Notes: generated by a model not told the origin, from the letters alone. DNA of 7,285 bases from Hyphomicrobium_A sp964405975 (GCA_964405975.1 CAYOPW010000083.1:1-7285); one strand, 5' to 3'; positions 1 through 4,774 are shown, counted from the first letter of the stretch. Numbers and translations: made by a program.

Positions 1-270
1 CGCATGTCCGTTTTGGGTCATGTGTGGACGGCGCGCGTTTGGCAAGAACATTCGGCATGTGACGCAGATCTGGTTGGGTGCGGTCATGTGTTCAGCCTGT
101 TGATGCGGCACTCATGACCGCTAGCCCTAATGCTTGCCGCAGGATCGGATCCCAAATCGAAAGCACGCATCCCTGACCGTTACTCACGTAGGCCAGGCCG
201 AATACAGTCGTCACTTGCACTTCGGTAGTGCCGGTGCCATCAGTTAAGCTTGGACTTCCGCACTTCCTCG
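1..270. other. Gene-free left flank with inverted repeat and repeat fragment
   Basis: I see no convincing gene here. A 60-codon open frame on the minus strand (92-274) has no ribosome binding site and no family I recognise. The stretch contains a bradyrhizobial-type repeat fragment at 4-20, a 9-bp perfect inverted repeat (80-88 with 113-121), and a short hairpin GCACT-TCGGT-AGTGC at 217-231. That hairpin lies about 40 nt downstream of the minus-strand gene ending at 271 and could mark its transcript end, although no T-run follows it. Confidence 0.5.
80..121. repeat. 9-bp perfect inverted repeat with 24-nt loop
   Basis: GCGGTCATG at 80-88 is the exact reverse complement of CATGACCGC at 113-121. 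The spacer is 24 nt, and two further pairs are possible after one mismatch. It lies in a gene-free flank. It could be an RNA hairpin or a split operator. No T-run follows it on either strand, so a terminator is not supported. Confidence 0.45.
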
Positions 271-480
271 TCAACGGCCGCGATTTTGGCGCGTTCCAAG
301 TTCGCTTTCCTTGGCAACCCGTTCAAACGTCTCGCCAGTGCTCTTGATCCGGTACAGCAGATCGCCACCTTCAAACGGCAAGAGGCGAAGAATCTCATAT
401 TCTCGCGACGACGCGGGAACTCCCCATCGTCCCGGGCTGTAATCGACTGCCTGTCCGACTTTGTACTTGTGCTTTGGCAC
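271..480 (-). CDS. Small conserved hypothetical protein downstream of csp
   Basis: This is a 69-residue basic protein that I recognise only as a type of small hypothetical common in Bradyrhizobium relatives; no function is known to me. It starts with GTG. The start is supported by a GAGGA ribosome binding site at 487-491, 6 nt upstream. Conserved-looking features are the N-terminal KVGQAVDYSPG stretch (residues 7-17), the EYEILRLLP segment (27-35) and the YRIKS...ETFERVAKESEL segment (43-61). The predicted pattern is short beta strands without membrane segments or a signal peptide, suggesting a small cytoplasmic beta-rich fold. It begins 22 nt after the stop of the cold shock gene on the same strand, so the two are probably co-transcribed. 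A role in the cold or stress response is inference from that linkage only. Confidence 0.75.
   Translation of the reverse strand: MPKHKYKVGQAVDYSPGRWGVPASSREYEILRLLPFEGGDLLYRIKSTGETFERVAKESELGTRQNRGR
273..297 (-). promoter_or_regulatory. Possible EcfG-type general stress promoter motif
   Basis: On the minus strand GGAAC (297-293) is followed after exactly 16 nt by CGTT (276-273). This matches the GGAAC-N16/17-CGTT consensus of the alphaproteobacterial general stress sigma factor EcfG. It lies inside the 3' end of the small hypothetical gene and points into the gene-free flank, so no target gene is obvious. By my rough estimate such a match arises by chance about once in ten windows of this size. 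Confidence 0.2.
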
Positions 481-502
481 CGCGAGTCCTCAGCAAAACT
501 GC

Positions 503-715
503 CTACGCGAGTTCGATCTGAGCGGCCTTCTTGCCACGGCCGCGAGAATCATCCTCGAGCACAAAGCTGACCTTGTCGCCCTCGTTGAGCGCAGGTATGC
601 CCGCAGCCTCAAGAGCGCTCGCGTGAACAAACACGTCCTGGCCTCCGTCAGCCGGCGCAATAAAACCAAAGCCTTTGGTGCTGTTGTAAAACTTCAAAGT
701 ACCTGTGATACGCAT
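503..715 (-). CDS. Cold shock protein, CspA family (single CSD)
   Basis: This is a 70-residue single cold-shock domain, the standard length for the family. Such proteins bind single-stranded RNA and DNA in the cytoplasm and act as RNA chaperones that melt secondary structure, often but not always induced by cold. The nucleic-acid binding motifs are visible: RNP1 as KGFGFI (residues 14-19) and RNP2 as VFVHAS (28-33). The usual N-terminal KWFN is KFYN here (8-11), as in many alphaproteobacterial members. The C-terminus is rich in Arg and Lys (58-63). The ATG at 715 is supported by AGGAAAGG at 725-732, 9 nt upstream. A small hypothetical gene follows after 22 nt and probably shares the transcript. 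The leader can form a structure that covers the ribosome binding site. Which Csp paralogue this is cannot be told from the sequence alone. Confidence 0.95.
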   Translation of the reverse strand: MRITGTLKFYNSTKGFGFIAPADGGQDVFVHASALEAAGIPALNEGDKVSFVLEDDSRGRGKKAAQIELA

Positions 716-804
716 TGCGTTGCGCCTTTCCTAAAACGCGCGAACAAAGCTAGCCATGAACAGGCCGCGCGCCCGGCCTGGCAGCTCAGTCGTGAGGAAA
801 GGCG
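716..804 (-). promoter_or_regulatory. Structured csp mRNA leader that can sequester its own RBS
   Basis: On the minus strand, CGCCTTTCCT (804-795) is a perfect 10-nt complement of AGGAAAGGCG (732-723), which contains the Shine-Dalgarno sequence of the cold shock gene. Nested inside are a 7-bp stem with one bulge (AGCTGCC at 786-780 with GGCTAGCT at 755-748) and an apical hairpin CAGGCCG-GGCGCG-CGGCCTG (780-761). Position 780 can belong to either inner stem but not both. About 23 bp are possible in total. Cold shock genes of other bacteria are known to use long structured leaders. Regulation by this particular structure is inferred. Confidence 0.55.
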
Positions 805-808
805 AACG

Positions 809-839
809 ACCCTAATTGGGCCAGTAGGCGAAACCACAA
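809..839 (-). promoter_or_regulatory. Weak candidate sigma-70-like promoter for csp
   Basis: TTGTGG (839-834) and TAGGGT (814-809) on the minus strand resemble -35 and -10 elements but are 19 nt apart, which is long. If they are used, transcription would start near 803-808, almost exactly at the 5' arm of the leader stem. No better promoter was found in the 716-963 spacer. Confidence 0.2.
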
Positions 840-963
840 ATACCGAGGGCGAACTCCGTCTTGGGGCACGCCAGCTCAACACCCTATGGGCCTCACATGC
901 CGCAAATGCAAGCGGCATATTGGCATTCCCGGGTTCGACCTTACTATTGGCCGCTATTCGACG

Positions 964-1215
964 CTAACCCGTACTTCGGCGCTGTAATGGATAACGTTCG
1001 TCGTCGTAAAGGAGACGAATCTGCTTTGCGTCAAATCTTTTGTCGTCGGCCTCAACCACAGTCCCAAACAGGACGTCGGCGGGAAGCTCTTCGATAGCGA
1101 AGCGGATTGCTTCCGCGCCTGACTCAAATCTGCGATAAGTGACCGGTCGCGGGCTGGCACCCCGACTTTTGCAAGCAAAGAGTTCTGCGGGAGCGTCATA
1201 ATCGAAATCATGCAT
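964..1215 (-). CDS. Conserved hypothetical protein (83 aa), start uncertain
   Basis: This is a small acidic-to-neutral cytoplasmic protein with no known function. I recognise the general pattern from short hypotheticals of bradyrhizobia: an N-terminal FDYDAPAELF segment (residues 3-12), a YRRFESGAEAIRFAIEELP segment (27-45) that should form a helix, and an IRLLYDDERYPL segment near the C-terminus (66-77). No signal peptide, membrane segment or catalytic motif is visible. I chose the ATG at 1215 because the family-like sequence begins there and the upstream extension looks non-coding (Cys-rich, weak third-position GC). However, the ATG at 1335 in the same frame has a GGAG 5 nt upstream and would give 123 residues, while 1215 has no clear ribosome binding site. 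The gene is divergent from the helicase gene to its right. Confidence 0.65.
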   Translation of the reverse strand: MHDFDYDAPAELFACKSRGASPRPVTYRRFESGAEAIRFAIEELPADVLFGTVVEADDKRFDAKQIRLLYDDERYPLQRRSTG

Positions 1216-1529
1216 ACTCAATATGTAGTGCGCGCAAGTGAGGATTGCATTAGCCGGGGCAAAATCAAGTTTCTTGCTTTCTGAACCGCACCATGAGATA
1301 AGCCCGCATCGCTTGAGACGAACTTGAGCGAACATCGGCGCTCCAGCCGCGTGAAAAGGACTTGGGTTTGGGCCACTCCTTACAAAGGTAGACCCCTCGA
1401 TCGTCCTCCTGTTGAGCGCCTCTGAACTTCCTCACATGACAGCCCAGGCCACGCGGGGTGTCCCTTTTGTTACTCCGAGTTCGTGCGCGCACGGCTGACA
1501 TAGGCTCAGCCGCGCTCGTAGCGCGCTAT
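1216..1529. other. Divergent intergenic region upstream of helicase
   Basis: This 314-nt spacer separates the minus-strand 83-residue hypothetical from the plus-strand helicase and should hold both promoters. I could not find a well-spaced -35/-10 pair. Its right end (1482-1525) holds three adjacent hairpin-forming sequences, listed separately. If the upstream hypothetical starts at 1335, or the helicase at the in-frame GTG at 1458, part of this stretch is coding. Confidence 0.5.
1482..1525 (+). promoter_or_regulatory. Three adjacent hairpins just before the helicase start
   Basis: A perfect 12-nt palindrome CGTGCGCGCACG (1482-1493) abuts GGCTGA/TCAGCC (1493-1498 with 1506-1511, 7-nt loop), which abuts CGCGCT-CGT-AGCGCG (1511-1525). 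The last stem ends 4 nt before the ATG at 1530. There is no Shine-Dalgarno sequence for that ATG, so the leader would be compactly folded and poorly accessible to ribosomes. If translation starts at 1458 the hairpins would lie in coding sequence instead. Confidence 0.4.
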
Positions 1530-2867
1530 ATGAAAGAGCTAGAATTGACCACGTTTTCCAAACTTGGACTGAACTCCGCACTGCTGAAGGCGCTTGACGC
1601 GGAGCGTTACACGACGCCGACCCCTATTCAGGCACAAGCCATCCCAAGTGTTCTGGCCGGACAGGACCTGCTGGGTATCGCGCAGACGGGAACCGGAAAG
1701 ACGGCTGCCTTTGCGCTGCCTATTCTGCACCGGTTGGCCGCCAACCGCCGTCCTGCCTCGCGGCAAGGCGCGCGCGTGCTCGTTTTGTCGCCGACACGAG
1801 AATTGGCAACTCAAATTGCCCAGAGCTTCAAAACCTATGGCCGCCAATCGGGTGTGTCCGTTACAGCAATGTTCGGCGGCTCACCTTACAGGCGGCAGCT
1901 CAATGCCATGAGCCGCGGCGTGGACGTTCTCGTCGCTACGCCCGGCCGGCTCATTGACCACCTGGAACAGCGCAGCGTCGTGCTATCGGGCACAGAGATC
2001 CTTGTTCTTGATGAGGCCGACCATATGCTCGATATGGGTTTCATTCAGCCCATCCGCCAGATCATCTCCAAGATATCTGCGAGGCGGCAAACCCTATTTT
2101 TCTCCGCCACCATGCCGCGCGAAATTGGCAAGCTTGCCGGCGAGATGCTGCGCGATCCTGTACGCGTTTCCGTGACGCCAGTGGCAAAGACGGCCGATCG
2201 CGTGACCCAGAAAATCATTCACGTAGAGGGGCAGAAGAAGAAATCGCTTCTGATCGAGCTGTTCGCCGACTCTGCGATGCAGCGCACGCTAGTTTTCACG
2301 CGCACAAAGCGCGGTGCAGATAAGGTTGCTCGCCATTTGGAAGCAGCTGGCATCAAGGTCGCCGCAATCCATGGCAACAAAAGCCAGGGGCAGCGAGAAG
2401 CGGCGCTCGGCGCCTTCCGGTCCGGGCGCATTCGCGGGCTCGTCGCAACGGACATCGCAGCGCGCGGCATCGACATCGATCACGTGACGCACGTCGTGAA
2501 TTTCGAGCTTCCCAATATCCCTGAAAGCTACGTTCACCGCATTGGGCGCACCGCCCGCGCTGGCGCGGAAGGCATCGCCATATCGTTGTGTGACAACGAG
2601 GAGCGCACTTTTCTTCGCGACATCGAGCGTCTCACGCGTCAAACGATTCCGAGCCTAGATCGCCGCGGCGACTCTTCTCTTACTGTTGACCAGCTCGATC
2701 GGGCAGCACCTGCGGCCAATACAAACGGCAATTCGCGGCGCGGCAACAAGCCTGCTGGTCTCAAGCGATTCCAGAAAGGGCGCAATAAGGCCGTTTTGAA
2801 AAAGAAAGGTTGCCCCAAGAGCAACGCAGGCAACCTGATCGATCGAGCCGTTCGGCCAAGATCATGA
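1530..2867 (+). CDS. rhlE: DEAD-box ATP-dependent RNA helicase, RhlE type
   Basis: This is a 445-residue superfamily 2 RNA helicase that uses ATP to unwind short RNA duplexes in the cytoplasm, with family roles in ribosome assembly, RNA decay and cold adaptation. All motifs are intact: Q motif with F9 and PTPIQ (30-34), Walker A AQTGTGKT (51-58), PTREL (88-92), GG (116-117), TPGR (137-140), DEAD (161-164), SAT (192-194), LVFTRTK (254-260), ATDIAARGID (306-315) and HRIGRTAR (336-343). The segments DMGFI and AAIHGNKSQGQR are typical of RhlE. The tail after about residue 378 is low-complexity, Asn/Lys/Arg-rich and probably binds RNA. The start is uncertain. ATG 1530 lacks a ribosome binding site. 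TTG 1545 would give MTTFSKLGL, close to the family N-terminus, with a weak AAAGAG upstream. GTG 1458 would add 24 unrelated residues. Confidence 0.96.
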   Translation: MKELELTTFSKLGLNSALLKALDAERYTTPTPIQAQAIPSVLAGQDLLGIAQTGTGKTAAFALPILHRLAANRRPASRQGARVLVLSPTRELATQIAQSFKTYGRQSGVSVTAMFGGSPYRRQLNAMSRGVDVLVATPGRLIDHLEQRSVVLSGTEILVLDEADHMLDMGFIQPIRQIISKISARRQTLFFSATMPREIGKLAGEMLRDPVRVSVTPVAKTADRVTQKIIHVEGQKKKSLLIELFADSAMQRTLVFTRTKRGADKVARHLEAAGIKVAAIHGNKSQGQREAALGAFRSGRIRGLVATDIAARGIDIDHVTHVVNFELPNIPESYVHRIGRTARAGAEGIAISLCDNEERTFLRDIERLTRQTIPSLDRRGDSSLTVDQLDRAAPAANTNGNSRRGNKPAGLKRFQKGRNKAVLKKKGCPKSNAGNLIDRAVRPRS

Positions 2868-2951
2868 TCGGTCGGCTTCCCCTTGTGATATTGAATTCCT
2901 CAGCAACGCAATACTGCTGGCTGGGCTTGGGCAGGCGGCGCGCCGTTCAAA

Positions 2952-2972
2952 GGCGCCAAGCTGCTCGGCGCC
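2952..2972 (+). terminator. Possible hairpin downstream of helicase
   Basis: GGCGCC (2952-2957) and GGCGCC (2967-2972) can pair around a 9-nt loop, 85 nt after the helicase stop. The stem is GC-rich but no T-run follows, so intrinsic termination is weakly supported; RNA 3'-end protection is an alternative. Confidence 0.25.
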
Positions 2973-2991
2973 TACTTCGATAGATCTGCTT

Positions 2992-3009
2992 TCGGGGCAA
3001 TGCGGACAT
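2992..3009 (+). repeat. Fragment of GCGGACAT interspersed repeat
   Basis: TCGGGGCAATGCGGACAT at 2992-3009 resembles TCGGGCGCAAAGCGGACAT at 3673-3691 and, in reverse orientation, positions 4-20. From memory, similar sequences recur in intergenic regions of bradyrhizobial genomes and are often mis-annotated as short proteins. The copies here are short and degenerate. Confidence 0.35.
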
Positions 3010-3120
3010 GCCATTGAGCATTTGGGTAGCCTTGTCAAAGGCTTGCTGATTTAGACGCCAGTCGCGCGTCACCAATTGTTCTCAGCCAAGAGATCACAAA
3101 ATCAGAGAAGAACTTCCAAT

Positions 3121-3148
3121 TGTTCCCTCCGGAACAGCGCTTCTGCGC
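3121..3148 (+). repeat. Two adjacent small hairpins upstream of the secreted protein gene
   Basis: TGTTCC-CTCC-GGAACA (3121-3136, 6-bp stem) is directly followed by GCGC-TTCT-GCGC (3137-3148, 4-bp stem). They lie 72 to 99 nt before the ATG at 3220 and could be an operator or part of the mRNA leader. The function is unknown. Confidence 0.3.
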
Positions 3149-3219
3149 ATGTCCTCCCATGGTGAACCCCAGAAACAGACACATAGCCGAGACGTGACGA
3201 TCCATCAGCGGAGGAGACT

Positions 3220-3651
3220 ATGACCAAGGCAGTTCTCGCTATCGCCGCGGCGTTATTCGCTGCAATGACAGTGTTCGCTTCGGCCGCGCAAGCTTGCATT
3301 TCATGTGAGCACGTCCCGGTTGTCGTTCGCGGTTCCCAGACGTCCCACGCGACAACGCGTTACACGAAGAGGCGCTTCTACAAGGTGGTCAAGAAGCATA
3401 GGGCCCGCCCTGCCAAGAAGCGCATTGCCAAGAGGACAACGACGACCAAGAAGGTCGCGAGGCTAAAGACCGCGCCGATCAAGAGGGATGCGAAAAACGA
3501 GAATTCGACGATCTCTACGGCGTCGCTGGGCAAAGACGAGACCATCGATACCGAGGAAACTCCGACTGAAGAGCCCGAGGCCAACAAGAACGTCGGCTGC
3601 AAGAAGTTCTTTCCCTCAGTGGGCATGACCCTGACGGTGCCCTGCGAGTAG
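3220..3651 (+). CDS. Secreted small protein with basic and acidic blocks, four Cys
   Basis: This is a 143-residue exported hypothetical protein, of a kind I associate with bradyrhizobia but for which I know no function. The ATG is well supported by GGAGGAG at 3210-3216. Residues 1-25 form a clear Sec signal peptide: Lys3, then a hydrophobic core, ending AQA before Cys26. The residues before Cys26 do not fit a lipobox, so a soluble periplasmic or secreted protein is more likely than a lipoprotein. The mature part begins with a CxxC pair (Cys26, Cys29). It continues with a strongly basic Lys/Arg/Thr-rich stretch (about 47-89), an acidic Glu/Asp/Thr-rich stretch (about 105-120), and a conserved-looking C-terminus VGCKKFFPSVGMTLTVPCE with Cys127 and Cys142. 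Four cysteines outside the cytoplasm suggest disulfides. The basic block might bind an anionic envelope polymer or nucleic acid. The gene appears monocistronic. Confidence 0.85.
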   Translation: MTKAVLAIAAALFAAMTVFASAAQACISCEHVPVVVRGSQTSHATTRYTKRRFYKVVKKHRARPAKKRIAKRTTTTKKVARLKTAPIKRDAKNENSTISTASLGKDETIDTEETPTEEPEANKNVGCKKFFPSVGMTLTVPCE

Positions 3652-3672
3652 GACGGTTCAAACGCAGCGCCC

Positions 3673-3691
3673 TCGGGCGCAAAGCGGACAT
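3673..3691 (+). repeat. Fragment of GCGGACAT interspersed repeat
   Basis: This stretch shares the pattern of 2992-3009 with a few differences and one extra base. It overlaps a GCGCCC-TC-GGGCGC palindrome at 3667-3680 that begins 15 nt after the stop of the secreted protein gene. Either could help end that transcript, but no T-run follows. Confidence 0.35.
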
Positions 3692-3713
3692 TGGCTGCTC
3701 ATAGCCTGGTCTT

Positions 3714-3730
3714 CGCAGTACTGCGTTTTT
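3714..3730 (+). terminator. Candidate intrinsic terminator after the secreted protein gene
   Basis: The perfect palindrome CGCAGTACTGCG (3714-3725) is followed directly by five T (3726-3730) on the plus strand, 62 nt after the stop at 3651. The stem is short (four pairs with a GTAC loop), so termination would be weak; the palindrome could instead be a protein-binding site. Confidence 0.35.
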
Positions 3731-3768
3731 CGGTTCATATAAGCTGCACTACGAGGTGCACCAATGTG

Positions 3769-3816
3769 GTGCTGCGGGGTGCTCAATCGCAACGTTGCGG
3801 AGACCACTCGCAGCAC
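3769..3816. ncRNA. Extended 48-nt imperfect hairpin in the spacer, possible structured RNA
   Basis: GTGCTGCG (3769-3776) pairs perfectly with CGCAGCAC (3809-3816). Inside, GGT (3778-3780) pairs with ACC (3803-3805), CTC (3782-3784) with GAG (3800-3802), and the tip is the palindrome CGCAACGTTGCG (3788-3799). About 18 pairs are possible with small internal loops. It lies 66 nt downstream of the stop of the minus-strand DUF805 gene. It might be a 3'-end structure of that transcript, a REP-like element or a small RNA. The strand and any expression are unknown. Confidence 0.35.
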
Positions 3817-3882
3817 GAGATAGGTAGATCGCCGCCGGTGCTAAGCAGCCGCCTTTCCTAGTTGACGATTTCTGTGCCCAGA

Positions 3883-4284
3883 TCAGGCGGAAACTGCGGG
3901 CGGGCCGTATGCGTTGGGGCCGGGATCTCCGCGCAAGAATCCAAGCTCGATCAGCCACCAAATGGGGCCGATCAACGGAATGAACATGATAAGTGTCCAC
4001 CAACCGGACTTGCCGCGATCGTGGAAGCGCTTGATGCTAATGGCGACCGTTATCCACGTCCCGAGCACAAAATAGATCAGGTAGCCGATCCATGCCGGCA
4101 TCAGGGCCGGGTTGGAGAAGTCAATCGTTGGCTGGCCGTCAGCACCGGTGACAGTGACGTCCTCCCAAGGGACCATCACCGATACGAAGACGGCAATCAA
4201 AATTGCCAAAAGGATGACCGCCAAATAGCCGAGCCAGAACTGGCCTCGCCCAATGCGTCCATCGAATGAAAAGAGGAGACTCAT
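3883..4284 (-). CDS. DUF805 inner-membrane protein (copy A)
   Basis: This 133-residue DUF805 family protein resembles YhaH/YhaI of E. coli; the family sits in the inner membrane and its function is unknown. Family hallmarks are present: the N-terminal FSFDGRIGRGQFW (residues 5-17), KRFHDRGKSGWW (85-96), the PLIGPIWWLIELGFLRGD segment (103-120) and the GPNAYGPP tail (122-129). Hydrophobic segments at about 17-38, 62-83 and 97-116 predict three or four membrane passes. The charged loop at 40-60 lies between the first two segments. I chose ATG 4284 because AAAGGAG (4291-4297) lies 6 nt upstream and MSLLFSF matches copy B; an ATG at 4320 would add 12 unrelated residues. It follows copy B by 94 nt on the same strand, probably in one operon. 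Confidence 0.93.
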   Translation of the reverse strand: MSLLFSFDGRIGRGQFWLGYLAVILLAILIAVFVSVMVPWEDVTVTGADGQPTIDFSNPALMPAWIGYLIYFVLGTWITVAISIKRFHDRGKSGWWTLIMFIPLIGPIWWLIELGFLRGDPGPNAYGPPAVSA

Positions 4285-4290
4285 GATCAA

Positions 4291-4297
4291 CTCCTTT
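4291..4297 (-). promoter_or_regulatory. RBS that fixes the start of DUF805 copy A
   Basis: AAAGGAG on the minus strand, 6 nt before ATG 4284, selects this start over the longer in-frame ATG at 4320. Confidence 0.8.
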
Positions 4298-4347
4298 GAC
4301 CCGCGGGCTAGAGACGCCAACCTACCAACAGCGCACGCTCAGCGCCA

Positions 4348-4373
4348 CCGGCGAAATCTGACAGATTGGCCGG
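4348..4373 (-). repeat. Intergenic hairpin between the two DUF805 genes
   Basis: CCGGC (4348-4352) pairs with GCCGG (4369-4373), and inside AATC (4355-4358) pairs with GATT (4364-4367) around a 5-nt loop. It begins 5 nt after the stop codon of copy B on the minus strand. With no T-run it is more likely an mRNA-processing or stability element, or a partial attenuator, than a full terminator. Confidence 0.3.
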
Positions 4374-4378
4374 CCCGG

Positions 4379-4774
4379 TCAGACCGAAACAACAGGCGGG
4401 CCGTACTTGTTCGGGCCGGCATCGCCGCGCAAGCAGCCAAGCTCGATCAGCCACCAAAATCCGCCGATCAGCGGAATGAGCGCGATGAGATTCCACCAGC
4501 CGGACTTGCCGCGATCGTGGAAACGCTTAGTCCCGATGGCGAGCGATATCCAGGTCGTAACAACCAGGAGGACAAGATAGGCAGTCAACACAATCGGGTT
4601 CAAAATGTCGATCGTCTCCATGCCGGTTTCGGGATCGGTTATGATCAACTGTTCCGGTGGAACAATCAGCATTACAATGATCACGATCAGAGCAACCAGA
4701 AGGTACGCCACCAAATTGGCGAGCCAGAACTTGGCACGCCCAATACGTCCCTTGAATGAGAAGAGAAGACTCAT
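4379..4774 (-). CDS. DUF805 inner-membrane protein (copy B)
   Basis: This 131-residue DUF805 protein is a tandem paralogue of copy A. Family motifs are FSFKGRIGRAKFW (residues 5-17), KRFHDRGKSGWW (83-94), PLIGGFWWLIELGCLRGD (101-118) and GPNKYGPP (120-127). By eye, 39 of the last 49 residues and 15 of the first 18 match copy A, while the first membrane segment and the periplasmic-side loop (about 18-60) have diverged. Predicted membrane segments are about 17-38, 59-80 and 95-113. ATG 4774 is preceded by AGGGGGG (4784-4790) with 9 nt spacing. An in-frame ATG at 4813 would add 13 residues not shared with copy A. It is the first gene of the pair, and its promoter should lie in the 136-nt spacer shared with the divergent phosphoesterase. 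Confidence 0.93.
   Translation of the reverse strand: MSLLFSFKGRIGRAKFWLANLVAYLLVALIVIIVMLIVPPEQLIITDPETGMETIDILNPIVLTAYLVLLVVTTWISLAIGTKRFHDRGKSGWWNLIALIPLIGGFWWLIELGCLRGDAGPNKYGPPVVSV
4437..4522 (-). repeat. Nucleotide-level tandem similarity between DUF805 genes
   Basis: Exact matches recur at a constant offset of 496 nt: a 22-nt block at 4437-4458 equals 3941-3962, and a 23-nt block at 4500-4522 equals 4004-4026. They encode the conserved C-terminal half. This fits a tandem gene duplication kept under strong protein-level selection, or later partial gene conversion of that half. Confidence 0.75.

Larger units (their letters stand above)
2868..3219. other. 352-nt gene-free spacer with hairpins and a repeat fragment
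   Basis: No credible gene is present. Features are a CGGCGCGCCG palindrome (2936-2945), GGCGCC-N9-GGCGCC (2952-2972) that could form a hairpin downstream of the helicase, a repeat fragment ending in GCGGACAT (2992-3009), TGTTCC-CTCC-GGAACA (3121-3136) and GCGC-TTCT-GCGC (3137-3148). The right end carries the ribosome binding site GGAGGAG (3210-3216) of the secreted protein gene. I could not define a promoter. Confidence 0.5.

Noticed and set aside
92..274. 60-codon open frame on the minus strand
   Set aside because: No ribosome binding site, no recognised family, and it begins inside the end of the 69-residue gene; the composition is not convincingly coding.
461..967. 168-codon open frame on the plus strand
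   Set aside because: It lies antisense to the cold shock gene and its leader, which have clear motifs and an RBS; the translation has no recognisable features.
2289..2642. 117-codon open frame on the minus strand inside the helicase
   Set aside because: It is antisense to conserved helicase motifs V and VI, a typical shadow frame in GC-rich DNA.
3131..3135. GGAAC upstream of the secreted protein gene as an EcfG -35 element
   Set aside because: No CGTT lies 16-17 nt downstream; the sequence is better explained as an arm of the TGTTCC/GGAACA hairpin.
3295..3300. Lipobox around Cys26 of the secreted protein
   Set aside because: The residues before Cys26 are Ala-Gln-Ala, which do not fit the lipobox consensus; ordinary signal peptidase cleavage is likelier.
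3862..4759. Two long plus-strand frames (3862-4269 and 4253-4759) with similar sequences to each other
   Set aside because: They are antisense to the two DUF805 genes; their mutual similarity is explained by the tandem duplication on the other strand.
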